Source: UBA2396 sp038042175
Lineage (GTDB): Bacteria; Planctomycetota; Phycisphaerae; Phycisphaerales; UBA1924
Length of the DNA: 64,000 nt
NCBI GenBank assembly: GCA_964358855.1
Contig: CAYHQQ010000015.1
Span: 1-64,000, forward strand
Reading direction: 5' to 3'
Of the stretch, positions 9,888-21,524 are shown one piece after another. Below the pieces are notes generated by a model. The model had not been told where the DNA came from, ran no database searches, and was given only the letters and a program-made list of their open reading frames with translations. Both the position numbers and the translations under genes were made by a program. How positions within the stretch are numbered: the stretch's first letter is position 1; every line of letters begins with the position of its first letter.

Positions 9888-10691
9888 TTATCCCTTCCAA
9901 TATGCCCGCGCACCCTCCGAAGTCACGTCCATAAAGGTATCTACCACCACGGTCTGCCCAAAGTTCAACGATTCTACCAGTGAGTCCAAGTTCGGAGCGC
10001 TTATCGGCCCCCGAGCAGTGCTTGTCATCACTAACAGATCAACGGATGGATCGGCCGTCGATCGCGCCGTCTGAAGCGCCACCGCCAGCCTACCTGGATT
10101 TGGTTCAAGTCTGAAAGTCCATTTTGCGCTGAGGGTCTCGAATCGTCCATGTCGGCAACTACTTCCCCCAAGCAACCCAGGTAGCGCCTTCGGTACGTCG
10201 GCGTACTCGTTCCAAACAGTCCCCCGAGGGATGTGATCAATGTACGTCACCTCCCAAACGTTGGGGATTACCGCTTCAAGCTGTTCTGAGGACGCAAACT
10301 CTGTGAACAATCCAAACGTTCTCTCGAATTCCTTGATCACCCCGGCGTAACCGGGATACGGCTGACCCTCTCGTTTCATCCAATTCACCACCAACCAGCC
10401 GTTCTGAACCTGGATCATTCGCGATCCGTCCGCAGAGGTCATTCGAAGGCGAGATTCACCCCGAGCGGGTGCGAATCCAATTCCCGGAAATCCGAATTCC
10501 AGCTCATCCCCAAAATTCCCGGCCACCGGCTGAATGGGCGCAGCGTCGGTTGCGTTCGGATACTCTGCTTTCAGTTTCTGCCAAAACCACCCGAGATGCC
10601 CGTTGTTGAAGTTTGCCAGGGGTGCAAACTGAACGCCAAGTACCACTTCGATGACTGGCGGTCGATCCCAACTTGTCTCAGGCGTTGGCAT
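9888..10691 (-). CDS. TIGR04255 family-like protein
   Basis: A 267-residue cytosolic protein. The start has the family-type opening RPPVIEVVLGVQFAPL, followed by SRMIQVQNGWLVVNWMKREG and an FxERTFGLF helix. TIGR04255 proteins are sporadically distributed in bacteria and usually sit next to one other uncharacterised gene; their function is unknown. ATG 10691 is taken as start; the longer frame would need a TTG at 10721. The overlapping or abutting downstream gene (start 9883) fits the usual two-gene layout. Assignment is from motif recognition and would be confirmed by an HMM search. Confidence 0.7.
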   Translation of the reverse strand: MPTPETSWDRPPVIEVVLGVQFAPLANFNNGHLGWFWQKLKAEYPNATDAAPIQPVAGNFGDELEFGFPGIGFAPARGESRLRMTSADGSRMIQVQNGWLVVNWMKREGQPYPGYAGVIKEFERTFGLFTEFASSEQLEAVIPNVWEVTYIDHIPRGTVWNEYADVPKALPGLLGGSSCRHGRFETLSAKWTFRLEPNPGRLAVALQTARSTADPSVDLLVMTSTARGPISAPNLDSLVESLNFGQTVVVDTFMDVTSEGARAYWKG

Positions 10692-10814
10692 GTGAGCAAA
10701 ATCCAAAAAAGGCTGCCCCAACCGGGGGTACTCAAAGTCTCTGCCACAGTGTAGACGAGCAAACCACTCTCCAGCAAACGCTCCCGGGGGCGGGCGAACA
10801 GGAATTCGCGGGGC

Positions 10815-11984
10815 TCAACATCCAGACTCGAATGCCCGCACGAATTCGTCATAGTCGAAGAAGTCAGTCGCTCCGTCGTGGTCGAAGTCGCTACCGGGCT
10901 CGCCAACTTCAAAGGCCACCACGAACGCGTCGTAGTCAAAGAAGTCCAGCGTGCCATCGTCGTCGAAATCGGCGTGGCACAAGGTCCACAGGATGGCTCC
11001 CCCGCCGCCGGGCTGTGAGGTGACGCCGTACCCCACCACTCGGGTGAATCGCACGTCGCTCCAAATGCTCTTCGCCACCGAACTCGTGAACTCCGGGGGC
11101 AAGAAGCCGTGAAGATCCAACCATGACGACGGGGATCCGTTCCACAAGCTGGCGTGAGGGGCGTCGCCGATGCGGACGTACCCAACCTGCTGGCCGCGAA
11201 AGACTCCATTCGCCGCAGACTCCGTCGCGCCCGGTGGATTCAAGTCCACCCATGAGACGGCCGAACCGCTCCACAGGCTGGCGCGCTCGATGCCATTCAC
11301 AAAGGCATTGCCAACCTGCTGCCCACCGGAAGCACTCACGGCGCACGAATACGTCGCACCAACAGGGCTGAGGTCTACCCAACTGGCTGCGGAGCCCGTC
11401 CAAAGGCTCGCGTGATCGTGGGTGCTCTCGCCGAACTGCGCACCCCCAACCTGTTGGCCGTCACCGATGCCGCTCGCGGACGACCACCGGGATCCAGCCG
11501 GATGGAGATCCACCCACGACGACGCCGAGCCCGTCCAGAAACTCGCGTGAGCAACGCCGTCCACGTGGGCGTATCCGGCTTGCTGCCCGGCAAACACGCC
11601 GAGGGCGGCCGATTGCGTTGCACCCAATGGGTGCAGGTCAACCCATGACGACGCCAAGCCCGTCCAAAGGCTGGCGTGAATCGCGTCGCCGATCTGCACC
11701 TGCCCCACTTGCTCGCCGTCGAACACCCCGAGCGCGACGGAGTTCAAGGCGACGACTGGATGCAAATCAATCTGTGACGACGCGGAGCCATTCCACAGCA
11801 TGGCGTGGCCCGTTGAGTGCCCGACCTGTTGAGTGCCAGACACGCCGTAGGCGATGCCCGCCGAGTTCAATCGTGTCACCGTCCATTGAGCGAAGGCGAC
11901 GGTGGGGAGGCCCATCGCACCAATGAGCACCACCCCGACGGCGGGCAAGCCGGACACGGTGGCAGAGCGAATGCGATTCTGCAT
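10815..11984 (-). CDS. Secreted repeat protein with C-terminal dockerin/EF-hand-like units
   Basis: About 389 residues. The N-terminus is a signal peptide (basic MQNRIRS, hydrophobic core, cleavage after AFA). The body has about six repeats of roughly 47 residues with the pattern GQQVGY..IGDA.HASLW.GSASSWVDLHP.GAT, recalling HAF-type beta-strand repeats. The C-terminus has two Asp-rich loops, DFDDDGTLDFFDYDAF and DFDHDGATDFFDYDEF, which look like calcium-binding dockerin/EF-hand units common in Phycisphaerae secreted proteins. ATG 11984 is chosen because GAGG stands 8 bases upstream and the signal peptide begins there. It follows the SNF2 gene by 35 bases. Such a cell-surface protein is unusual in an island of restriction genes. 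Confidence 0.8.
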   Translation of the reverse strand: MQNRIRSATVSGLPAVGVVLIGAMGLPTVAFAQWTVTRLNSAGIAYGVSGTQQVGHSTGHAMLWNGSASSQIDLHPVVALNSVALGVFDGEQVGQVQIGDAIHASLWTGLASSWVDLHPLGATQSAALGVFAGQQAGYAHVDGVAHASFWTGSASSWVDLHPAGSRWSSASGIGDGQQVGGAQFGESTHDHASLWTGSAASWVDLSPVGATYSCAVSASGGQQVGNAFVNGIERASLWSGSAVSWVDLNPPGATESAANGVFRGQQVGYVRIGDAPHASLWNGSPSSWLDLHGFLPPEFTSSVAKSIWSDVRFTRVVGYGVTSQPGGGGAILWTLCHADFDDDGTLDFFDYDAFVVAFEVGEPGSDFDHDGATDFFDYDEFVRAFESGC

Positions 11985-12019
11985 CTTGGATGCCTCACTC
12001 TTGACGATGGGTCCCCAAC

Positions 12020-15000
12020 CTAGGTAGTACTTGTCCATGTGCCCGCTGATCGTTTGCCTTCTACTACTCGACCGGTGACTTGGGGCGGATTGGCGTTGCG
12101 AACAAGAAGTCCGTGGAACCGAGTCATGAGACCGAGCATGGCCTTGGTCTCGAAGCAGACCGCAAACAGGTGGCGGCTCGGCGAGGCCTGCCCGACGGGC
12201 GTTCGCGCCCCGGAGAACCGCTTCGGATCGTTCTTCGCCAGGGAAGCCAAAACGGAGGAGAGATCGTCGCCTGCCACTGTCCCGTCCAGCATGTCACTCA
12301 GAACGGCAAACTCCCCCTTAGCATTCAACAAATCCGACGCAAAGAGCAGGCCGGTGAGCTTGCACGTCGCCGCTTGGGAAGGGAGAACAGGACCGTTCAA
12401 CCAGGTGCAGGTCTGGGCTTCGCTGGGCAGACAGAAGCCGCCTCGGATGGACAGAACTGCCTTGGCTCGCTTGACCGCCACGCCCGACACCTTGCTCTTG
12501 ACAAGCCGGTCCCGAAGGACCATCTCGCCAGACAAAGCACAACGGTCCAACTCGCTCGGGAGCACGCGTTGTCCGGTCTCTTCGCACGTGGCGAGTTCGC
12601 TCGGGAGCACACGCTTGCCGGTCTTTGCGCAAGCTGTCATGGCCTCGGGCAAAGCGAGTTGGTCGGAAGCCTGGCTGCGTATCAGGAGCCGACGATCAAC
12701 GAGCTTGCTCGTGACGGTGCACCGTTCGAGGGCCGCAGGCAGAAACGACTGGCCGCTCACTTCACAAGCGACCAGCTCAGATCGCATCCCTTTCTTTCCA
12801 GTCAGCGCACACTGCCCCGCCTGCTCGGGAACGACCCAATTCCCGGACACCTCGCTCTGCACCAGAAGCTCGCGATCGGCAACGATCCCTGTCGCGACGC
12901 ACGTCTCCGCCTCCGTCGGGAGAAGCAGCGCCCCAGTTCGCTGGCAGGTCTTCAGCTCCTCTCGGAGTGCCCGAGTTCCGGACTTGCCTGATGGGACGAG
13001 CAGATCGATGTTCACACGACGGCCAGACACCCCAGAAGAACCAACCTCTGTCCTTGCTAGACGTTTGCCGGATGCAGCGCAGACTTCCATCTCCTCGGGC
13101 AGACCCCGCACCTCTGGATTTCGCTCTGAGGCTACCAAGAGATCTCGCCGGACCTTTCGACCACTCACGCTCGAAGCCTCCAAGTCGCTGGCGGGCACGA
13201 TCTGGGCGGTGTGCTCGCACCGTCCAAACTCGGAAGAGTGCCCCTTGGCATTGCCATCGCCCGAGGAGGTCGCTTGGTCGATGCGATACGGTCGGCCCGA
13301 GATGTCGCTCAAAGCCAACTCGTTGGGAAAGACGAGAGCCCCAGTGAAGCTGCACTTCTGAAGCTCATTGGGCATTGCTCGTCGGCCCGAGATCGGAGAG
13401 CGAACGAGGAGCGAGCTGAGAACGACCTTTCCACTGGCTTCCGAGCTTTCAACTTCGTCCAGCAACGCCATCTTGCCCGAGGACTCGCATCGGACGCCAT
13501 GCTCGGGAAGTCCGCGACGGCCAGAAGCCTGAGAGACCACGAGCAGGTGCTTCAAGGCACGCTGCGAGGTGATTGCGCAAGATTCCAGGCAATCGACGGG
13601 CACCTGCCTTCCGGTGATAGAGCATGTGGCATTCGCAGGACATTCGAGTATGAGGGCTGTGGCCGGAATGCCCCTGAGCGATGATTCGTACTCGCCCAAC
13701 CCATCGATCGAGTAGCTCACGATCAAGTGCCCGTCTGAGTAGACCGCACCGGCGGCAGCCACCACGTCGCTAAACACTTTGGGCGTGAAGTCCTGATCAA
13801 TCTTTGTCCTTTTCCGACTGTCGTCACCCGCGAGTGACAATTCTTCGACGCGACGATTCTCGTAGAAATTGCAAAACGCAATGACATCCGAATCCGATTC
13901 CACCGCTCGGACCACGCTCTTGCTGATTCCCGGACACAGGTCGGTGATCACCAACTCAGTGCGAAGCGGGTCACTCTTCGCCACGACTTCGGAATCGAGC
14001 TGTCCATGCGTTTCATCAGCAATCTCGTGACTTGTGAGCTTCTCATAGCTGTCATGAGACACAACCGCCTTCACTCGGCACATCACCTGCCCATTGAACT
14101 GGTCGGCCGTGGATTCGAGTCGCACATCAAGCAACTTCGCTCCCTGGCACGCGCCCAGCCACCTCTCGCCGAGCCGCCGCCATTCCTCAGGGCTTTTCGT
14201 GCGAAGATCAGCAACGCGATGTCCGCTCCGAAGGCACCACGTTTGCGTGAGCCGCTCGAACGGCGGCTGACCCGGTTGGTAGAGCAACACTGGTCTGCCA
14301 CCAAACTGGCCGGCGATGGTCGCCTGGCGGGCAACATCGGCATCGAAGGTCATTCGATCCGGACTGCTCCCACGGCGACGGACTTCAATGGTTCCATCAA
14401 ACTCTCTTTCGAGCTGGCATCCATCCGCCACGAGCGAACGGTTGACAAATTCCTGGAGCTTGATCGAGGGGTTCACGCGCCTCAGGACCGGCATGACCGC
14501 CCCGGAATTGTGCAAGTGGTCCAGCGAGCCGAGCGTCCGGTCCATCTCCTCCTGCTGCTGTTCGATCATTTGCTGGGCACGCGAGATGTTCTCCTCCATC
14601 GCTGTGGCCGCGGCTGTGGCGTCCTGCCCACGGAGGGATTTGAGCACCATCTCGCGGATCTGGGATTCAAACGTGCTCGCTTCGTCATCTTCACCGTCGC
14701 AGTTCGCCGCCTCAAGGATGGCTTCGATGTCGCCCACCGCGTGGGCGATCATTTGGAGCTTGGCCATCAGGCGAGCCACAATCTTCTCTTCGATGGAGCC
14801 CTTGACCACGAGATTGCAGACCATGACGCTCTCGTGCTTGGAACTCAGCCGCTGAATACGACCGATCCGTTGCTCCACGATCATGGGATTCCACGGAAGG
14901 TCGAAGTTGACCAGCACGTTGGCGGCCTGGAGGTTCACGCCTTGAGCGCCCATGTCGGTCGAAACCAGCACGTTGATGCCCGGCGGATCACTCCTGAGCT

Positions 15001-16294
15001 TCTCGATCGCGCGTTGATTGCCGACGGCCCCCTGGTCGGAGATGTATCCAACCGAGATGCCCCGAGCCGTCAGAAACGTGCCGATTGCCCGCTGGGTTTC
15101 TTTCCTCGATGTGAACACAACCACTCGCCAGTCTTTGGGGCGCTGCTCGCGAAGTTGCTCCACCAGTGCGACCAACGCCTCAAGCTTGCCGGTGCTGGCT
15201 CCTTCCTCCTTGAATAGTCTGTGAGCTCTTGCGAGGGCATCCGCAGGAACGGTCTTGTTTCCGGACATGGTCTGCAATTGCGATAGCAGCGCTTCCGGGC
15301 TGCTCATGAGCGCCTGAGCAAGCGATGCCTGGGAGAGGCCGTTGAGGCCTTGAACCACTTCCCGTACCAGACCCGTCATCGCAAGTTCGATCGCGGCAGG
15401 CTTGACCGGAATGAGCACGACCTTCCGCTGAGGAAACAGGAGCTTTACGTCGGCTCGTCGAGTCCGAGCGAGATACTGCCCCAAGATCTCGTGAAACTGT
15501 GCTGCCCGCTGTGGCCTGAGCCTCCGTGCCCCGGTGCTCTGGTCGGCCAGAAAGTGAACGCCGAACGCCTGAGGGTCCCCAAGTGGGTTCTCGTGTCCCC
15601 TGGCAGTCGCAAGACAATCCACGAGGGAGTACAAATCCCACAGTCGATTGTGCAGAGGCGTGGCAGTCAGCATCAGGACGTACTTGAACGTGCGCTTCTT
15701 CAGTGCATCATGGATTCGCGTGGCGAAGTTCGGTGGCTTCGCCGTGCCGTAGAGGTTCCGCAGCTTGTGCGCCTCGTCAAGAATCAGGAAGCCAAACCGC
15801 GCACGTTCAAGCTCATCGAAGTAGTTCCTGGCAGTGTCGTACGTCGTGACCACAACGGGCGTTGATCGCCCGAGCTCGTCCGCGAAAGCCCTTCCGGTGA
15901 CCGCACGGCTTTCGAGCTTGAACTTCGCGAGCAACTCCTCCTCCCACTGGGGAAGGAGGATCTTGGGACACAGAACAAGGGCTCGACTGACCTTCCTTCG
16001 TTCCATCAGCTCGCTCAGAATCAGCCCGGCGCTGATCGTCTTGCCCAGGCCGACATCATCGGCGATGAGCGTCACCGGCAGGCGGCGGCAGAAGGTCATG
16101 AGGTTTCGAACCTGGTGCTCGTACGGCTTCAGGAGCTCGCGCCACGACCGAGCTGACTTGATGTCGTCGGCCGAATTGATGATGATGGGATCCGCGAGGC
16201 TCCACTCGAGCGCCGCTTGGTGAAGCAGGTACTCCTCGGAATTCGCCGCCGGTCGGAGCCGGGGGTACTGAACTGGTTCACATTGCCAAGCCAT
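12020..16294 (-). CDS. SNF2/RapA-like DEAD-box helicase with a long CxxTG repeat domain
   Basis: 1424 residues. The N-terminal half is an SNF2-family ATPase: DDVGLGKTISAGLIL (Walker A, near residue 80), DEAHKLRN (about 172), LTATPLHNRLWD, then the second RecA fold with VFTSRKETQ, VLVSTDMGAQGVNL and EQRIGRIQRL. A coiled, Gln-rich linker follows (about 560-590). From about residue 888 to 1315 there are around 25 tandem units of 16-20 residues, each opening with C or S, then x-x-[TS]-G, and often ending in LPSEL (CAKTGKRVLPSELATCEET is typical). Units with Cys alternate with units with Ser. The repeat domain is of unknown function; paired Cys could bind zinc, but each unit has only one. The gene stands apart from the hsd operon by 337 bases. 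Confidence 0.9.
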   Translation of the reverse strand: MAWQCEPVQYPRLRPAANSEEYLLHQAALEWSLADPIIINSADDIKSARSWRELLKPYEHQVRNLMTFCRRLPVTLIADDVGLGKTISAGLILSELMERRKVSRALVLCPKILLPQWEEELLAKFKLESRAVTGRAFADELGRSTPVVVTTYDTARNYFDELERARFGFLILDEAHKLRNLYGTAKPPNFATRIHDALKKRTFKYVLMLTATPLHNRLWDLYSLVDCLATARGHENPLGDPQAFGVHFLADQSTGARRLRPQRAAQFHEILGQYLARTRRADVKLLFPQRKVVLIPVKPAAIELAMTGLVREVVQGLNGLSQASLAQALMSSPEALLSQLQTMSGNKTVPADALARAHRLFKEEGASTGKLEALVALVEQLREQRPKDWRVVVFTSRKETQRAIGTFLTARGISVGYISDQGAVGNQRAIEKLRSDPPGINVLVSTDMGAQGVNLQAANVLVNFDLPWNPMIVEQRIGRIQRLSSKHESVMVCNLVVKGSIEEKIVARLMAKLQMIAHAVGDIEAILEAANCDGEDDEASTFESQIREMVLKSLRGQDATAAATAMEENISRAQQMIEQQQEEMDRTLGSLDHLHNSGAVMPVLRRVNPSIKLQEFVNRSLVADGCQLEREFDGTIEVRRRGSSPDRMTFDADVARQATIAGQFGGRPVLLYQPGQPPFERLTQTWCLRSGHRVADLRTKSPEEWRRLGERWLGACQGAKLLDVRLESTADQFNGQVMCRVKAVVSHDSYEKLTSHEIADETHGQLDSEVVAKSDPLRTELVITDLCPGISKSVVRAVESDSDVIAFCNFYENRRVEELSLAGDDSRKRTKIDQDFTPKVFSDVVAAAGAVYSDGHLIVSYSIDGLGEYESSLRGIPATALILECPANATCSITGRQVPVDCLESCAITSQRALKHLLVVSQASGRRGLPEHGVRCESSGKMALLDEVESSEASGKVVLSSLLVRSPISGRRAMPNELQKCSFTGALVFPNELALSDISGRPYRIDQATSSGDGNAKGHSSEFGRCEHTAQIVPASDLEASSVSGRKVRRDLLVASERNPEVRGLPEEMEVCAASGKRLARTEVGSSGVSGRRVNIDLLVPSGKSGTRALREELKTCQRTGALLLPTEAETCVATGIVADRELLVQSEVSGNWVVPEQAGQCALTGKKGMRSELVACEVSGQSFLPAALERCTVTSKLVDRRLLIRSQASDQLALPEAMTACAKTGKRVLPSELATCEETGQRVLPSELDRCALSGEMVLRDRLVKSKVSGVAVKRAKAVLSIRGGFCLPSEAQTCTWLNGPVLPSQAATCKLTGLLFASDLLNAKGEFAVLSDMLDGTVAGDDLSSVLASLAKNDPKRFSGARTPVGQASPSRHLFAVCFETKAMLGLMTRFHGLLVRNANPPQVTGRVVEGKRSAGTWTSTT

Positions 16295-16631
16295 GGTGCC
16301 TTTCGCGTCGGGCCGAACAGTGTACCAGATCTCAGCCTGCCCTGGCGCACACCAAACACATCGCGTTGCTCACTATTGCAGACCAGTGGCTCAAGTGCCG
16401 ACCTGAACCACACGCCAATGAACAATTGGCTCAAAAGTCGTCTCGCAGATCTGGCCTCTCCAAACGCCACAAGTACACGGCGCAGACACTCGGATACCTG
16501 AACAACCGAGTTGTGGCCGATACCGACGCGGGGCTCCCGTCATTGAGCCACAGACGGCACGCTTGGGCTTGGACGGTCAATTCCTGACCTCCACGCCTTT
16601 GAAGAGGGATGTTAGGGCGAAAGGCTGACCG
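16295..16631. other. Intergenic region, no gene seen
   Basis: 337 bases between the start of the SNF2 gene and the end of hsdR, both on the minus strand. It should hold the promoter of the SNF2 gene. I see no convincing -35/-10 pair, hairpin or RNA gene. The frames that cross it are short and lack coding character. Confidence 0.5.
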
Positions 16632-19769
<3,138 letters not shown>

Positions 19770-19775
19770 CGGCGG

Positions 19776-20840
19776 TCACTCCGCCGCCGTGGCTGTTCCT
19801 GCGGCGGGAATCCATCCCTCGCCCTGGAGGTGTGTCCAAGCCAGCCGGATGTGATCGGGCTTCATCGTCGCTCTCTTGCGGTCGTTCCAGTTGTGGACCT
19901 TCGCCACCGCGTCGTCCGCATCCGTCGCTCTTGCGTCATCGCGCACCGCCACGAAGTGCACCGACGACAGCAACTCCATCCCGTAAGGCGTCTCGAAGCC
20001 CTCGATCAGTCGGCCCACGCGATCCAGCCGAGTCTGCGCGTCCGCTTCGTTCTTCAAGAACGTCGCGGCCTCCGCCGTCGCTCCTTCGCTCAGCGTGATT
20101 TCCTTCTCCGGGCTGCGCTCGCCGTCGAAACCGCTGATGTAGTGCCCTTCGAGCGTCTCCAAGACCTTGTTGAGGTTGTCCGCGTACGGCCCGTACTGCG
20201 CCTTGACGTGTTTGAGTCGCAGCGGCTCGCCCGCCTCTTGTAGGAAGTAGGCCAGTTTCTGAATCTCCAAGAGTGTGATCTGGTACGCGAGCACTGAGTA
20301 GCGATCAATCGCGGCGATGAAGAGCGCCCGCGCCCGCGTGAGTTTCGGCCGCGCCGTGTTCACCACTCGCTCTGCCGTGGCGGGCGCACCCGCCGGGGCG
20401 AAGAGCAACACCCGCACCTCTGGAATCACGGCGAACGCCTCGACGATCATCGGACGCACCTTGGCCCACGACAGCCCGCCGTTGCCGCATCCGAGCGGCG
20501 GCACCGCGATCGAGGTAATTCCCAGCCGTCGAATCTCGGCCACCAACGAGACCAGCCCGCTCTGGATGTCGCCGTACGACGACTTGCGGAACCACTCGCG
20601 CTTGGTCGGGAAGTTGATGATGTACTTTGGCCCCGAGAGCGCGCCCGTCGGCCACATCTGCACGCGGCCCGGCACTATCTCGCCCCGCTCGCACGCCTTC
20701 TCGTACGCCTTGTTCATCTCCGGGTACGCCTGCTTGAACTGCAGCGCGATCCCCTTGCCCATGACGCCCACGCAGTTCACGGTGTTCACGAGGGCCTCGG
20801 CCTCGGCGTTCAGCAGGTTTCCTTGGGCATCTTCAATCAC
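19776..20840 (-). CDS. darG: DarG-like macrodomain antitoxin (DNA ADP-ribosylglycohydrolase)
   Basis: 354 residues. Residues 1-150 are a macrodomain: VNTVNCVGVMGKGIALQFK and IAVPPLGCGNGGL are the ADP-ribose-binding loops typical of DarG/TARG1-type hydrolases. They remove ADP-ribose from thymidine in DNA. The C-terminal part (about 170-350, beginning near RYSVLAYQITLLEIQKLAY) matches the DarG tail that binds and neutralises DarT. It lies 18 bases after darT and 6 bases before hsdR, so it is co-transcribed with both. The lysine expected for TARG1-like catalysis is present in MGKGIA. DarTG is an established toxin-antitoxin and anti-phage system, here encoded inside a type I RM operon. Confidence 0.95.
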   Translation of the reverse strand: MIEDAQGNLLNAEAEALVNTVNCVGVMGKGIALQFKQAYPEMNKAYEKACERGEIVPGRVQMWPTGALSGPKYIINFPTKREWFRKSSYGDIQSGLVSLVAEIRRLGITSIAVPPLGCGNGGLSWAKVRPMIVEAFAVIPEVRVLLFAPAGAPATAERVVNTARPKLTRARALFIAAIDRYSVLAYQITLLEIQKLAYFLQEAGEPLRLKHVKAQYGPYADNLNKVLETLEGHYISGFDGERSPEKEITLSEGATAEAATFLKNEADAQTRLDRVGRLIEGFETPYGMELLSSVHFVAVRDDARATDADDAVAKVHNWNDRKRATMKPDHIRLAWTHLQGEGWIPAAGTATAAE

Positions 20841-20858
20841 AGCACATTCCTCACTTAC

Positions 20859-21524
20859 TCAATAGTACCAAGAGTTCTCGACCGAAACGTTGGGCCGATG
20901 CACCGATCCGGCCAAAATCGCATTCACACGGGCCGCCGCCGCCGCGTTCGCCACACCAACCCGCCCCACCAGCGACCACGGCATCGCCCGGTGGACCAGA
21001 AACTCCGCCTGCTTCTTCTCCTGCCGATCCGGGAACTGGGGCGTGGTGTTCCACTGCGTCGCGTTACAGGTCTGGAAGTCCACCTCAGCCAGCCGGGCCA
21101 GATTGTCGTAGCACGCGGCCACCCGCGCCAGCGAGTGCCGGTCATAGAACACGAACCCCAGACCCGCGCCCGCCACCGCCTGTGCCGTCGACACCAGGTA
21201 CGCGATGTTCGACTGATCGACCCGCGCCACGTTGTGCCCCGTGTGGATGCGGTAGAGCATCGGTGAACGCGGCCCGAAGTAGAAGCCCACGTAGTCAAGG
21301 ATCACCCCGCGCGGACCGCCCTGCACGGGCAACTGCCCGCGTGCCGCCTGCGTTGTTGCATCATGGATGCCCGTCCACGCGCGGCCGTCCGCCGGGACGT
21401 GGTTGGGCGCGTGGATGTTGCCCCGTGCCAGGATCGTGGCGAGGTTGTCGATGTGGACGATCCGATAGACCGGCGTGGAGCCCGGCGGCGGGAGCCGCGC
21501 AGGTTGGATGGGAGGAGGCGGCAT
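20859..21524 (-). CDS. darT: DarT-like DNA ADP-ribosyltransferase toxin (DUF4433)
   Basis: 221 residues. DarT transfers ADP-ribose from NAD+ to thymidine in single-stranded DNA, blocking phage or host replication. Visible features: the NAD-binding opening YRIVHIDNLATILARG, the HDATTQAARGQ region, VILDYVGFYFGPRSPML with the conserved aromatic run, and KKQAEFLVHRAMPW with the catalytic Glu of the family. The ATG at 21524 follows the hsdS stop with no intervening base, so translation is probably coupled. Length and motifs are normal. It is followed by its antitoxin darG after 18 bases. Confidence 0.95.
   Translation of the reverse strand: MPPPPIQPARLPPPGSTPVYRIVHIDNLATILARGNIHAPNHVPADGRAWTGIHDATTQAARGQLPVQGGPRGVILDYVGFYFGPRSPMLYRIHTGHNVARVDQSNIAYLVSTAQAVAGAGLGFVFYDRHSLARVAACYDNLARLAEVDFQTCNATQWNTTPQFPDRQEKKQAEFLVHRAMPWSLVGRVGVANAAAAARVNAILAGSVHRPNVSVENSWYY

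Noticed and set aside
12039..13361. 440-residue Ser/Arg-rich plus-strand frame opposite the SNF2 repeat domain
   Set aside because: A by-product of the repetitive CxxTG codons on the other strand; it has repeat-like Ser/Thr/Arg composition but no start context or domain.
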